DNA of 34,728 nt from an uncultured Clostridia bacterium (GCA_946411475.1 CAMKED010000010.1:1-34728), one strand, 5' to 3'. Positions 25,199 through 33,690 are shown, counted from the stretch's first letter. Numbers and translations: made by a program. Notes: a model not told the origin generated them from the sequence alone.

Positions 25199-25408
25199 AT
25201 GCTGTTTCGGAAAAATGTTGAAAAATGCTGCGAATTATGCACCCGTTCCGGTCAATCCGGAAACGGCGGACTGATTTGCCCAAAGAAGGGATTCGTTTCC
25301 CCGGATCATCATTGCTGGCGCTTTCGCTACGATCCGCTGAAGCGGAAACCCACACGAAGCAAGGCCAAGGATTTTTCTCAGTTTTCTCCGGAAGACTTTA
25401 CGCTTTGA
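25199..25408 (+). CDS. Small four-Cys protein of unknown function
   Basis: MLFRKNVEKCCELCTRSGQSGNGGLICPKKGFVSPDHHCWRFRYDPLKRKPTRSKAKDFSQFSPEDFTL; CxxC...C...C pattern with FRYDPLKR motif; SD GGAGG. Confidence 0.75.
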   Translation: MLFRKNVEKCCELCTRSGQSGNGGLICPKKGFVSPDHHCWRFRYDPLKRKPTRSKAKDFSQFSPEDFTL

Positions 25409-25415
25409 TTCAACA

Positions 25416-25445
25416 AAAGACCGCAGGTTTTACCCTGCGGTCTTT
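25416..25445. terminator. Bidirectional terminator
   Basis: AAAGACCGCAGG-gttttacc-CCTGCGGTCTTT-like stem followed by CTGTTTTATTT, between convergent genes. Confidence 0.85.
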
Positions 25446-25465
25446 CTGTTTTATTTACGCGAAGA

Positions 25466-26235
25466 TCAGCCGACGGTGGTGTAGTAGGTGGTGGAGCTGC
25501 CGCCGGTGGTGGTCAGCTTCCAGAGGTACAGGCCGGTGGGCACAGAGGAGCTCACCATGAAGTAGTTGCTGGAAGCGAAGGCCAGGTAGGGATATCTGCT
25601 GCTGGCGCTGTTGGAGACAGTGGCGTTGCCGCTGCTGATGGACAGGCTCCACTGGCAGTAGCTGGAGGAGTAGCTGGAGCGGCTGTACAGGTAGGAGTTG
25701 TAGCTGCCCAGGTAGGTGCCGGTGGACTTGTTGCGGATGGTGTACTTGGAGCCGGTGGAGGCGATCTCGAATACGTAGGCGTCGGAGACACCGGTGAGCT
25801 GGCCGTCGGCATAGGTCATGCCGGTGTTGCTGTACAGGACAGCGCCGCCAGCGGAAGCGGACTCATACTTGGTGTTGCCGGACAGGCCCTTCAGCATATA
25901 GAGGCTGCTGGTGTTTGTGCCGTAGCTGATGACGTAGCTGCCGGTCCAGTCAGCGGGAGCAGACTCCAGGAGCTCATAAGCCGTACCGCTGCCGCCGGAG
26001 GTGGAGGTGTAGGAGTACAGGGCGTAGAGCGTGACGTTGCCGTTGACGGTGACGTTGCCGGTGTAGGTGGTGGGCTGAGTGGTGGCGTTGCTCACAGTGG
26101 AGGTGACCCAACCCAGGAAGGTGTAGCCGGAGGGAGCCGCTGCAGTGGGCAGGGTGATGGTGCCGCCCGCGGTCACGGTCTGGCTGGCGGGAGCGCTGAT
26201 GCCGCTGGGCACGGAGAAGTTCACCGTGTAGGTGG
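25466..26235 (-). repeat. Composite protein-repeat unit 2 (Listeria-Bacteroides repeat + ~150-aa module)
   Basis: TTYTVNFSVPSGISAPASQTVTAGGTITLPTAAAPSGYTFLGW...VTLYALYSYTSTSGGSGTAYELLESAPADWTGSYVISYG...LYLWKLTTTGGSSTTYYTTVG. Confidence 0.75.
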
Positions 26236-28531
26236 TCTCAGGCTCGGGATTGGTGGCGCTGGGGCTGGTGGTGTAGTAGGTGGTGCCGCCGTTGGTCTGC
26301 TTCCACAGACGCAGGACGTTGGCATTGGAGGAAGAGGCAGACCAGAAATACTTGCTGCTGGTGTTGAAGCCGAAGTACGGATAGCTGCCGTTGGCGTAGT
26401 TCTTCAGCTGGGCAGCGCCGCTGGAGTTGACAGCGGGAGTCCATCTGCAGTAGGAGGAGTTGTAGGAGGTGTAGCCGGACAGGTAGGAGGAGGAATTCAT
26501 GCCCATGTAAGCGCCGGTGTTCGCGCTCTGCAGCGTGTAGTAGCTGCCGGTAGCGGTCATCGTGAACACGTAGGCATTGGAAACATTGGACAGAACGTTG
26601 TTGGACAGGCTCATGCCGGTGCTGGAGTAAGCAGTGGCATTGGAGCTGTTCTCGATCTCAGCGCCGTTTGAGCTGGGAGTCACGCCCGTCAGCACGTACA
26701 TGCTGGTGGAGTTGCCGTTGGTGACAACGTAGTTGCCGGCCCAGGAGGAGGGAGTGGAGGTGACCAGCTGGTAGCTGGTGGCGCCGCTGCCGCCCTGGGT
26801 GCGGGTGTAGACCGCGTAGAGGGTGACGTTGCCGCTGGGAGTGTAGGAGCCGGTCAGGATGTTGGGACGGGCAGCGGTCTCAGAGACGGTGCTGGCGCAC
26901 CAACCGGCGAAGGAGTAGCCGCTCACGGAGGTGGCGGTGGTGGGCAGAGTCACGGACTCGCCGGAGTAGCAGCTCAGGGTGTTGTAGGTGGAGCCGTTGG
27001 CCTTCAGGGTCACGGTGTACTGGGTCTTGGCGGCGAAGTTGATGCGAACCGTGCAGTTGGAGGACGGATTCACCGTGAAGGTGTTGCCGTTCTGGGTCAC
27101 GGTGGCGGTGCCGCTGGTGACAGTATAGCTCGCAGCGTAGTAGCCGGTCTTCGGGCTGGCAGTGATGACGTTGCCGTTGACGGAGACGGTACCGTAGCTG
27201 GTGTTGTTGGAGGTAGCGGTCACGGTGTAGGAGCTGCTGGAGCCGCCGAAGAGGTTCCAGGTGGAGTAGACGTTCTGAACCGCGTCCACATAGCCGTGGC
27301 CGGGGTAGGCGTCCTCAGAGGAAACAACAATGGGGAACGCCACATGGTTGGAGACCGCCTGAGACTGGCTGTAGGAGGAGTAGGCGGGATCCCACTTGCC
27401 CAAAGCGTTCTTCGCCTTGTTCAGAGCAGTACCGAAGTTGTCGCCGTTCTTGACGTAGCCCAGGATGGACTGGATGTACTGCTTCTCACCGGAGAAGGAG
27501 ACGGACTGGGAATAGCCGTAAACAACCTCAACGCCCTTGCTGCGCAGGCCCTTGTACATACCGTCGGTGGCCATGCCCAGGCAGATGCCCATGTAAACCA
27601 GGGAGTGAGGCGCATTCTTGGTCATGTGGTTGGCAATGCAGGTACCGGAAACGTAAGCGTAGCCGGAGCCCTTCATGCACTCGTAGTAGGTGCCGTAGGG
27701 GCCGCTCTTGGCCTGCGTATCAGCGGTGGTGACACCGGAGTTGGTGGTCAGGCAGAGGTAAGAGCAGTTGGCGCGGGAGGTGTAGTCGCCGTTAGAGCCG
27801 GAGTAGTCGGTGGTGCCGTGGGAGTCGAAAATGACAAGGCCGCACTCTTCGATGGTTCTGGCGATGTTGTCAACCGTGGCATTGGTCATGGAGTAACGCA
27901 TGCCGGTGCCGCCGGTCGCAGCATAGAGGTTCTGCCACATGGTCTTGTAGGCAGGAGAATAGCTGGTGAAAGAGGAGTCGGAGTAGGAGGAGCTGGACTC
28001 CCAGTAGGGCTGGATCAGACCAATCTTGGTGGAGTTGGCGCTGCCGCCGCGGGTGCTGACAACTTCGTCCAGCATAGCCTTGGCCTCAGCCTCAGCCTGG
28101 GCGATCTCCGCGGGCGTGGGATCGTTGACGGTGTTGTGAAGCTCTGCTTCCATTCTGGGGTCATAGCAGCAGGGCATTCCGGTCGTGGTCTGCCAAACCA
28201 GGAAGTTACCGTTCTGCTGCAGTGTGCCGGGAACGTAGGTGGAGGAGGACTCGATTGCTTTAATAACCTGAGGGAGAATGCGAACGTAGTCGGCCTCGGT
28301 CATCGAGCTGATGCCGCCCATACGGGTCGCGGCTCCGGTTTCGACCTTGGAAATCTTTGCAAACACGTCGTTATCCAGGATAGCATTGTCTGCATCTGTG
28401 AAGACATGGTCCCGATCGATCCGACCGGAATTACTGGTTCTTCCCCCCGCGGCAGCCATGGTGGGCAGAAGGCCGGCAACCATAGCCAAGACAAGCAGGA
28501 GCGCGAACAGGCGTTTAAACTGTTTACTCAT
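25466..28531 (-). CDS. Secreted cysteine-protease-like (caspase-fold candidate) protein with Listeria-Bacteroides repeats
   Basis: Signal peptide MSKQFKRLFALLLVLAMVAGLLPTMAAAG; candidate His/Cys dyad in CGLVIFDSHGTTDYSG and SLVYMGICLGMATDGM; two YTVxF...LPTxxxxxGYxFxGW...GNVTLYAxY repeats; two copies of a ~150-aa module. Confidence 0.8.
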   Translation of the reverse strand: MSKQFKRLFALLLVLAMVAGLLPTMAAAGGRTSNSGRIDRDHVFTDADNAILDNDVFAKISKVETGAATRMGGISSMTEADYVRILPQVIKAIESSSTYVPGTLQQNGNFLVWQTTTGMPCCYDPRMEAELHNTVNDPTPAEIAQAEAEAKAMLDEVVSTRGGSANSTKIGLIQPYWESSSSYSDSSFTSYSPAYKTMWQNLYAATGGTGMRYSMTNATVDNIARTIEECGLVIFDSHGTTDYSGSNGDYTSRANCSYLCLTTNSGVTTADTQAKSGPYGTYYECMKGSGYAYVSGTCIANHMTKNAPHSLVYMGICLGMATDGMYKGLRSKGVEVVYGYSQSVSFSGEKQYIQSILGYVKNGDNFGTALNKAKNALGKWDPAYSSYSQSQAVSNHVAFPIVVSSEDAYPGHGYVDAVQNVYSTWNLFGGSSSSYTVTATSNNTSYGTVSVNGNVITASPKTGYYAASYTVTSGTATVTQNGNTFTVNPSSNCTVRINFAAKTQYTVTLKANGSTYNTLSCYSGESVTLPTTATSVSGYSFAGWCASTVSETAARPNILTGSYTPSGNVTLYAVYTRTQGGSGATSYQLVTSTPSSWAGNYVVTNGNSTSMYVLTGVTPSSNGAEIENSSNATAYSSTGMSLSNNVLSNVSNAYVFTMTATGSYYTLQSANTGAYMGMNSSSYLSGYTSYNSSYCRWTPAVNSSGAAQLKNYANGSYPYFGFNTSSKYFWSASSSNANVLRLWKQTNGGTTYYTTSPSATNPEPETTYTVNFSVPSGISAPASQTVTAGGTITLPTAAAPSGYTFLGWVTSTVSNATTQPTTYTGNVTVNGNVTLYALYSYTSTSGGSGTAYELLESAPADWTGSYVISYGTNTSSLYMLKGLSGNTKYESASAGGAVLYSNTGMTYADGQLTGVSDAYVFEIASTGSKYTIRNKSTGTYLGSYNSYLYSRSSYSSSYCQWSLSISSGNATVSNSASSRYPYLAFASSNYFMVSSSVPTGLYLWKLTTTGGSSTTYYTTVG
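26236..27033 (-). repeat. Composite protein-repeat unit 1
   Basis: TQYTVTLKANGSTYNTLSCYSGESVTLPTTATSVSGYSFAGW...VTLYAVYTRTQGGSGATSYQLVTSTPSSWAGNYVVTNG...LRLWKQTNGGTTYYTTSP. Confidence 0.75.
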
Positions 28532-28602
28532 GTTTGTTTTCTGACTCCTTTTTTGAAATTGTTAATAGAAAGACGAATATGCGGTTTGGTGCACCGCGTT
28601 CG

Positions 28603-28631
28603 ATTATAGCATCTTTCGTGTATTTTGTACA
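28603..28631 (-). promoter_or_regulatory. Extended -10 promoter for the secreted protease-like gene
   Basis: Minus strand: TGTACA (28631-28626), 17-nt spacer ending TGC, TATAAT (28608-28603). Confidence 0.6.
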
Positions 28632-28913
28632 GAATGTTTTTCCAATTTATTCAATATCCATATGTCAAAATTTTTTGTTCAGGATTTGTTTATTATTTAC
28701 AAAATTGCAAATATTCTTGTATATCCGTAATAAAACCGCATATTAAGCTCCACAAATTCTTCACAGAATACATTGGATTCATTTTTCGTATGCATTAATA
28801 TAAATTTAATACATTTTTAATAGTTCACGAAACCTACACTTTTCGTCATTTTTACCAAAGTGCAAAATCGAACATTCTTTCTATATCTTTTCGCCCTTAT
28901 GAAACGAAAAAAT

Positions 28914-28940
28914 AGGGGTGCCGGTGATCCGGCAACCCCT
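28914..28940 (-). terminator. Rho-independent terminator of the MBL lipoprotein gene
   Basis: Minus strand: AGGGGTTGCCGG-ATCA-CCGGCACCCCT followed by ATTTTTTCG. Confidence 0.85.
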
Positions 28941-28952
28941 TGCTGCAGACTG

Positions 28953-29819
28953 TCAACGTGCAATTTTTGCTGTCAATCCATCCGCTGTACAGATAATTTG
29001 AATCGGTCCGTTTCGGGTCAAAAGCGCTTCTACGGAAAACTCAGAAAGCAATTCCATCGTTTCGGGCTCCTCCGGTTCTTCTTCGGAAGACGTAATCAGC
29101 GCGTAGTCCGGTCTCGTTTCGTTCAACAGTTCCCGCAGCGTTTTCTGATACTTTCCGTGGTGCGGCAGCTTCACAAAGTCGAATCGGCCCGGTTTGGTCT
29201 CAAGAAACTCCTCCGTGCGCAAATCCTCTGCATCCCCGCAGAAGAGCAACCGATGATTCCCATGGGAAACGGTGACGATCAACGAGGAATTGTTGCTCTC
29301 GTCCTGCGGGTAGCTGTCCTTTTCCGGAGGATTCACGGTAAAGACTGTCTCCCCCAGAGAAAAAGACATCGTTTGACGAACCGTAACGGGTTCAAGGCCG
29401 CAGCTCTCCAAGGCGGCAAGGTACTTTTCATAGGCCTCCGCACCTTCCTTAGGGCTGTTGCTTTGCAGCACGGTTCCAACCGGAATCCCGGAAAGGAGCT
29501 TCTTCGCACCGCCGACGTGGTCCTTATCAAAATGCGTAATCAGCAGATAATCCAGACGTTTGATGTCAAGCTCCGCCAGCTTTTCCAGAATTGTCTTTCC
29601 AAAGCCGCTCTCCCCTGTATCGATCAGCACGGCGCCGGTCTCGTTCCAAAACAAAAAAGCGTCGGCTTTACCCGCCTGAAAGCACCACACGTTCAGCGTG
29701 GACGTTTCCGAACCCGGCGTCTTTGCTGTCGCAGACGTGAATGCAGTCGCTTTGCCTCCGCAACCCGACAGAACGCAAATCAATATTAAATATAATACAA
29801 GTTTTTTGCTTCTCATCAT
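28953..29819 (-). CDS. MBL-fold (ComEC/Rec2-like) hydrolase, predicted lipoprotein
   Basis: Lipobox LICVLSGCGG; LNVWCFQAGKADAFLFW...LIDTGESG, LLITHFDKDHVGG, LLFCGDAED, VKLPHHGKYQ. Confidence 0.88.
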   Translation of the reverse strand: MMRSKKLVLYLILICVLSGCGGKATAFTSATAKTPGSETSTLNVWCFQAGKADAFLFWNETGAVLIDTGESGFGKTILEKLAELDIKRLDYLLITHFDKDHVGGAKKLLSGIPVGTVLQSNSPKEGAEAYEKYLAALESCGLEPVTVRQTMSFSLGETVFTVNPPEKDSYPQDESNNSSLIVTVSHGNHRLLFCGDAEDLRTEEFLETKPGRFDFVKLPHHGKYQKTLRELLNETRPDYALITSSEEEPEEPETMELLSEFSVEALLTRNGPIQIICTADGLTAKIAR

Positions 29820-29890
29820 TATGAAACTCCTTCTACAGCATGAATCCAGTATATCATTTTTATTTTCAGATGAAAAGACCCAAACACATT

Positions 29891-29920
29891 TTTTCTATTG
29901 ACAAATTTTCTATTGACAAA
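29891..29920 (+). repeat. Perfect 15-bp tandem duplication containing a -35 box
   Basis: TTTTCTATTGACAAA x2 (29891-29905, 29906-29920). Confidence 0.95.
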
Positions 29921-29941
29921 TATACAATTCGGATATACAAT
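29898..29941 (+). promoter_or_regulatory. Two staggered sigma-A promoters for the ABC exporter
   Basis: P1: TTGACA 29898-29903, 17 nt, TATACA 29921-29926. P2: TTGACA 29913-29918, 17 nt, TACAAT 29936-29941. Confidence 0.75.
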
Positions 29942-29953
29942 ACCCAAAGAAAA

Positions 29954-29965
29954 TTAGCATGCTAA
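29954..29965 (+). promoter_or_regulatory. Perfect 12-bp palindrome in the exporter leader, candidate operator
   Basis: TTAGCATGCTAA, 13 nt after P2 -10 and 5 nt before the SD AGGAGG. Confidence 0.6.
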
Positions 29966-29984
29966 AAAAGAGGAGGAATGCCGT

Positions 29985-31766
29985 ATGATATTTGGTCGGC
30001 ATATCAACCGCTACTACCTGCGTTATTTGCACTTCCTGTTGATCGGACTCGGCGCGTTGATTGCAGTAGACTATTTACAGCTCATCGTACCAAATCTCTA
30101 TCAGATGGTTATCAACGGCCTCAACAACGGCTGGGTGACTGTAGACGGGGTAGAGCTCCCCTTTGACATGGACTTTGTTCTCGAACGAATCTGTACGCCC
30201 TTGCTCATCATCATCTTTTCCATGGTGGCGGGCCGTTTCCTTTGGCGCATCATGTTCCTGGGCACCGCCCACAGGGTGGACGAGGATCTGCGAAACCGGA
30301 TGTTCGACAACGCCCGGCATCTGAGCCAAAGCTACTTCCAGATTCACAAGGTCGGCAGTCTCATGAGCCTGTTCACCAACGATTTGGAATCCGTGCTGGA
30401 AAGCTTCGCCTGGGGCTTTATGATGTTCTTTGACGCGCTGTTCCTGTCTGCGCTGGCCCTGACCAAAATGTTCCGCATGAACTGGCAGCTCACAGCACTG
30501 TCTCTGATTCCCACTGCCCTGCTGCTGGCCTCGGCCACGGTCGTCGGCAAGTACATGATGAAAAAATGGGACATTCGGCAGGAGGCCTACGCCCGCCTGT
30601 CCGATTTCAGTCAGGAGAGCTTTTCCGGCATTGCCGTGATCAAGGCATTCGTCAAGGAAGCCAAGGAGCTCATGGCTTTCCGCAAGCTGAATGAGGAAAA
30701 CGAGGTTGCGAATATCAACCATACCAAGGCTTCCGTCCTGCTGCGGGTGCTTGTGATGATGTTCGTGGAGAGCGTCGTCTGCATCATTCTGGGCTACGGC
30801 GGATATCTGGTCTGGAAGGGCACCTTCAACGCCGGCGAGCTGGTAGAGTTTATCGGCTATTACACCGCTGTCGTATGGCCTGTGATGGCTGTTTCGGAAC
30901 TGATTGACATGACCTCCCGCGGCAAAGCCTCTTTGAAGCGCATCGGGGAGCTGCTGGACGCGAAGCCCGACGTGGTGGACGCCCCAGATGCAAAACCCAT
31001 CGGCCCAATCCGCGGTGAGATCGAATTCAAAAATCTGAGCTTCCGCTATCCGGACGGGGAATTCGACGTATTGAAGGACGTCAGCTTCCGCATCGAAGCC
31101 GGAGAAAACGTGGGCCTGGTCGGCAAAACCGGCTGTGGCAAAACCACCTTGGTGGACCTGATTCTGCGGACCTACAACGTCCCGGACGGGACCCTGTTTG
31201 TGGACGGGCATGACGTGAACAGCGTTACGATTCACTCCCTGCGTGAGGGCTGCGCCTACGTGCCGCAAGACAACTACCTCTTCTCTGAGACCATTGCGGA
31301 GAACATCTCTTTCGCGGTAGACGGCAGTACCCGTGCCGAGGTGGAGGAAGCGGCGACGCTCGCTGACCTCTACAGCAATATTCAGGAGTTCCACCAGGGC
31401 TATGACACCATGCTCGGCGAACGCGGCGTCACGGTATCCGGCGGTCAGAAGCAGCGAATCTCCATTGCGCGCGCCTTGATGAAAAACGCCCCGATCCTGA
31501 TTCTGGACGACTCCGTCTCCGCCGTGGACACGCAGACAGAGCGCGTCATTCTGAAAAATCTTCGCAAAACCAGAGCTGGCAAAACAACCATTCTGATCGC
31601 TCACCGGATTTCCACCATTCAGGAAATGGATAAACTGCTCTATCTGGAGGATGGGCGGATTACTGCCGTGGGCACCCACGAGCAGCTTTACGAAACCTGT
31701 CCGGGATATCGGAAGATGGTCGATCTGCAAAAGTTGGAAGAGGAAGGAGGGAACGGCCATGCCTGA
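29985..31766 (+). CDS. ABC transporter ATP-binding/permease protein, half-exporter with a degenerate NBD
   Basis: N-terminal TM domain; VGKTGCGKTTLVDL Walker A; VSGGQKQRISIARAL signature; LILDDSVSAVDTQTE Walker B with D in place of the catalytic E. Confidence 0.95.
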   Translation: MIFGRHINRYYLRYLHFLLIGLGALIAVDYLQLIVPNLYQMVINGLNNGWVTVDGVELPFDMDFVLERICTPLLIIIFSMVAGRFLWRIMFLGTAHRVDEDLRNRMFDNARHLSQSYFQIHKVGSLMSLFTNDLESVLESFAWGFMMFFDALFLSALALTKMFRMNWQLTALSLIPTALLLASATVVGKYMMKKWDIRQEAYARLSDFSQESFSGIAVIKAFVKEAKELMAFRKLNEENEVANINHTKASVLLRVLVMMFVESVVCIILGYGGYLVWKGTFNAGELVEFIGYYTAVVWPVMAVSELIDMTSRGKASLKRIGELLDAKPDVVDAPDAKPIGPIRGEIEFKNLSFRYPDGEFDVLKDVSFRIEAGENVGLVGKTGCGKTTLVDLILRTYNVPDGTLFVDGHDVNSVTIHSLREGCAYVPQDNYLFSETIAENISFAVDGSTRAEVEEAATLADLYSNIQEFHQGYDTMLGERGVTVSGGQKQRISIARALMKNAPILILDDSVSAVDTQTERVILKNLRKTRAGKTTILIAHRISTIQEMDKLLYLEDGRITAVGTHEQLYETCPGYRKMVDLQKLEEEGGNGHA

Positions 31767-33645
31767 GTACCTTCCCATTTTGATCGTAGGCGCCGTTATC
31801 GGCGTATTTGCCATCGTATTCCTTGCCGCTTTTCTGCTCGAAAAGGACAAGAAAAAAACCATGGGCTTTGAGCGGAACGTGGCCGACGGCGAAATCATCC
31901 GGCGTCTGCTGCGCTATGCCAAGCCCTACAAAGGCCAGTTCTTTCTTGTCCTCCTGGTCATGCTGTTCTCCATCGCCTATGACGTAGTCTCTCCCCTTCT
32001 GATCGGCAAAATTGAAGACATGATCAAGGACAGCTTCCCCCTTTCAGAGCTCCTTTCCTATGTGATCGTGTACGCGGGAATTCTGATCGTCAGCTTGATC
32101 TGCACCTATGCCCAGGCCATGCTGCTGCAAAAGGTCGGTCAGAAGATTCTCTCTCAGATCCGCATGGACACCTTCACGCACATTGAGAAGCTGTCCCACG
32201 AGCAGTTGAACAACATTCCTGTTGGCAAGCTGGTCACCAGAGTCAGCAACGACCCCAACTCCATCTCGTTCCTTTTCACCAACGTGCTGGTAACCATGGC
32301 GAAGAACACGCTTGTGATCTTCGGCGTGTTGGCCGCAATGCTGAGCTTGAACTACGCATTGACCTTGATGGTGCTCTGCTTCGTTCCCTTTGTGGTACTC
32401 TTCACCATCATCTTCCGCAAGTTCTCCCGCAAGGTTCACCGCCGCGTCAACGACGCCACCACCGCCATCAACACCTACCTCTCCGAAAACCTCTCCGGCA
32501 TCAAAATCACGCAGAGCTTCAACCGGGAAGATCGGAAAATGGAGGAATTCCGGATCAAGAGCGCAGAGCTTCGGAAAGCCAAAAATGCCCGTATGCTGGT
32601 CTTTGGCATTTTCCGGCCCATGGTATACATGCTCTATATCTCCACGGTTCTGTGTCTGTTCTTCTTCGGAGCCAAAGGAAAAATTCAGGATTTGCACTGG
32701 TTTGGCCAGACCATTACCTCCGGTGTGGTCGTAAGCTTCTACATGTACCTGAACAAGTTCTTCAATCCGATCCAGACCCTTGCCGAGCAGTTTGATATGC
32801 TCCAAAAATCCTTCGCCTCCGCTGAAAAAATCTTCTCCATTCTGGACATCGTCCCCGAGGTCGTGGACGAACCGGGTGCGGTCGAGCTGGATGAAATCAA
32901 GGGTGAGATCGAGTTCCGGGACGTCTGGTTTGCCTACAAGCCTGACGAATGGGTGCTCAAGGGCGTGTCCTTCCACGTTCTGCCCGGTCAGACCGTGGCC
33001 TTCGTCGGCGCGACCGGCTCCGGCAAGACGACCATTCTCAGCCTGATCTGCCGGAATTATGACATTCAGAAGGGGCAGATCCTGATCGACGGCCGCGACA
33101 TCAAAAGCATCCAGATTGCTTCTCTGCGCCGCCACTTCGGTCAGATGCTCCAGGACGTCTTCCTCTTCTCCGGCGATATCCGTTCCAACCTGATCCTGCG
33201 GATGGACGGCGTCAGCGACGAGGAAATCATGAAAGCCTGCAAGTACGTCAATGCAGACAGTTTCATTAACCGTCTGGAAAAGCGGCTGGATGAGCCCGTC
33301 CGGGAGCGCGGCAATAACTTCTCCTCCGGTCAGCGTCAGCTTCTGAGCTTTGCAAGAACGATCTTGCACAAGCCCTCGGTCATCATTCTGGACGAGGCAA
33401 CCGCAAACATTGACACGGAGACGGAGCTGCTGATTCAGGATTCTCTGGAGCGGATCAAGACGATCGGCACCATGCTGATCGTGGCGCACCGCCTTTCCAC
33501 GGTCCAACACGCCGACAACATCATCGTGCTTTCACACGGCGAGATCAAAGAGCAGGGCAATCACCAGGATCTGCTGGCGCAGAAGGGTATGTATTATCGG
33601 CTCTACACGCTGCAATTCAACAAGCAGGCGCTGCTGAAAGCGTAA
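31759..33645 (+). CDS. ABC transporter ATP-binding/permease protein, partner half-exporter
   Basis: ATG at 31759 (MPEYLPILIVGAVIGVFAIVF) with SD GGAAGGAGG, 8-nt overlap with the upstream gene; VGATGSGKTTILSL; NFSSGQRQLLSFARTIL signature; VIILDEATANIDTETE. The ORF-track start at 31651 overlaps the upstream gene. Confidence 0.95.
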   Translation: MPEYLPILIVGAVIGVFAIVFLAAFLLEKDKKKTMGFERNVADGEIIRRLLRYAKPYKGQFFLVLLVMLFSIAYDVVSPLLIGKIEDMIKDSFPLSELLSYVIVYAGILIVSLICTYAQAMLLQKVGQKILSQIRMDTFTHIEKLSHEQLNNIPVGKLVTRVSNDPNSISFLFTNVLVTMAKNTLVIFGVLAAMLSLNYALTLMVLCFVPFVVLFTIIFRKFSRKVHRRVNDATTAINTYLSENLSGIKITQSFNREDRKMEEFRIKSAELRKAKNARMLVFGIFRPMVYMLYISTVLCLFFFGAKGKIQDLHWFGQTITSGVVVSFYMYLNKFFNPIQTLAEQFDMLQKSFASAEKIFSILDIVPEVVDEPGAVELDEIKGEIEFRDVWFAYKPDEWVLKGVSFHVLPGQTVAFVGATGSGKTTILSLICRNYDIQKGQILIDGRDIKSIQIASLRRHFGQMLQDVFLFSGDIRSNLILRMDGVSDEEIMKACKYVNADSFINRLEKRLDEPVRERGNNFSSGQRQLLSFARTILHKPSVIILDEATANIDTETELLIQDSLERIKTIGTMLIVAHRLSTVQHADNIIVLSHGEIKEQGNHQDLLAQKGMYYRLYTLQFNKQALLKA

Positions 33646-33658
33646 AAGAATCAAAACG

Positions 33659-33690
33659 CTGCCCCGATCCGGGAACCCGGATTGGGGCAG
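33659..33690. terminator. Bidirectional hairpin terminator
   Basis: CTGCCCCGATCCGGG-AA-CCCGGATTGGGGCAG, near-perfect stem between convergent genes. Confidence 0.8.

Noticed and set aside
24822-25355. 177-aa minus-strand ORF crossing the ylbJ and four-Cys gene region
   Set aside because: Antisense to two plus-strand genes and low similarity to any protein pattern.
25469-27240. Repeated motifs in the secreted gene considered as possible DNA repeats or CRISPR
   Set aside because: Repetition is at protein-domain level (~770-800 nt units, diverged); no short direct repeats with unique spacers.
27296-28609. 437-aa plus-strand Gly/Val-rich ORF antisense to the secreted protein
   Set aside because: Mirror of a gene with strong codon bias; Gly/Val/Ala-rich low-complexity translation, no SD or domain.
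31651-31758. N-terminal extension of the second ABC subunit
   Set aside because: Overlaps the first subunit out of frame; ATG at 31759 has a strong SD and starts a TM helix.
30075-31898. 607-aa minus-strand ORF antisense to the first ABC subunit (and 32044-33510 antisense to the second)
   Set aside because: The sense strand encodes clear ABC exporters; the antisense translations show no known motifs.
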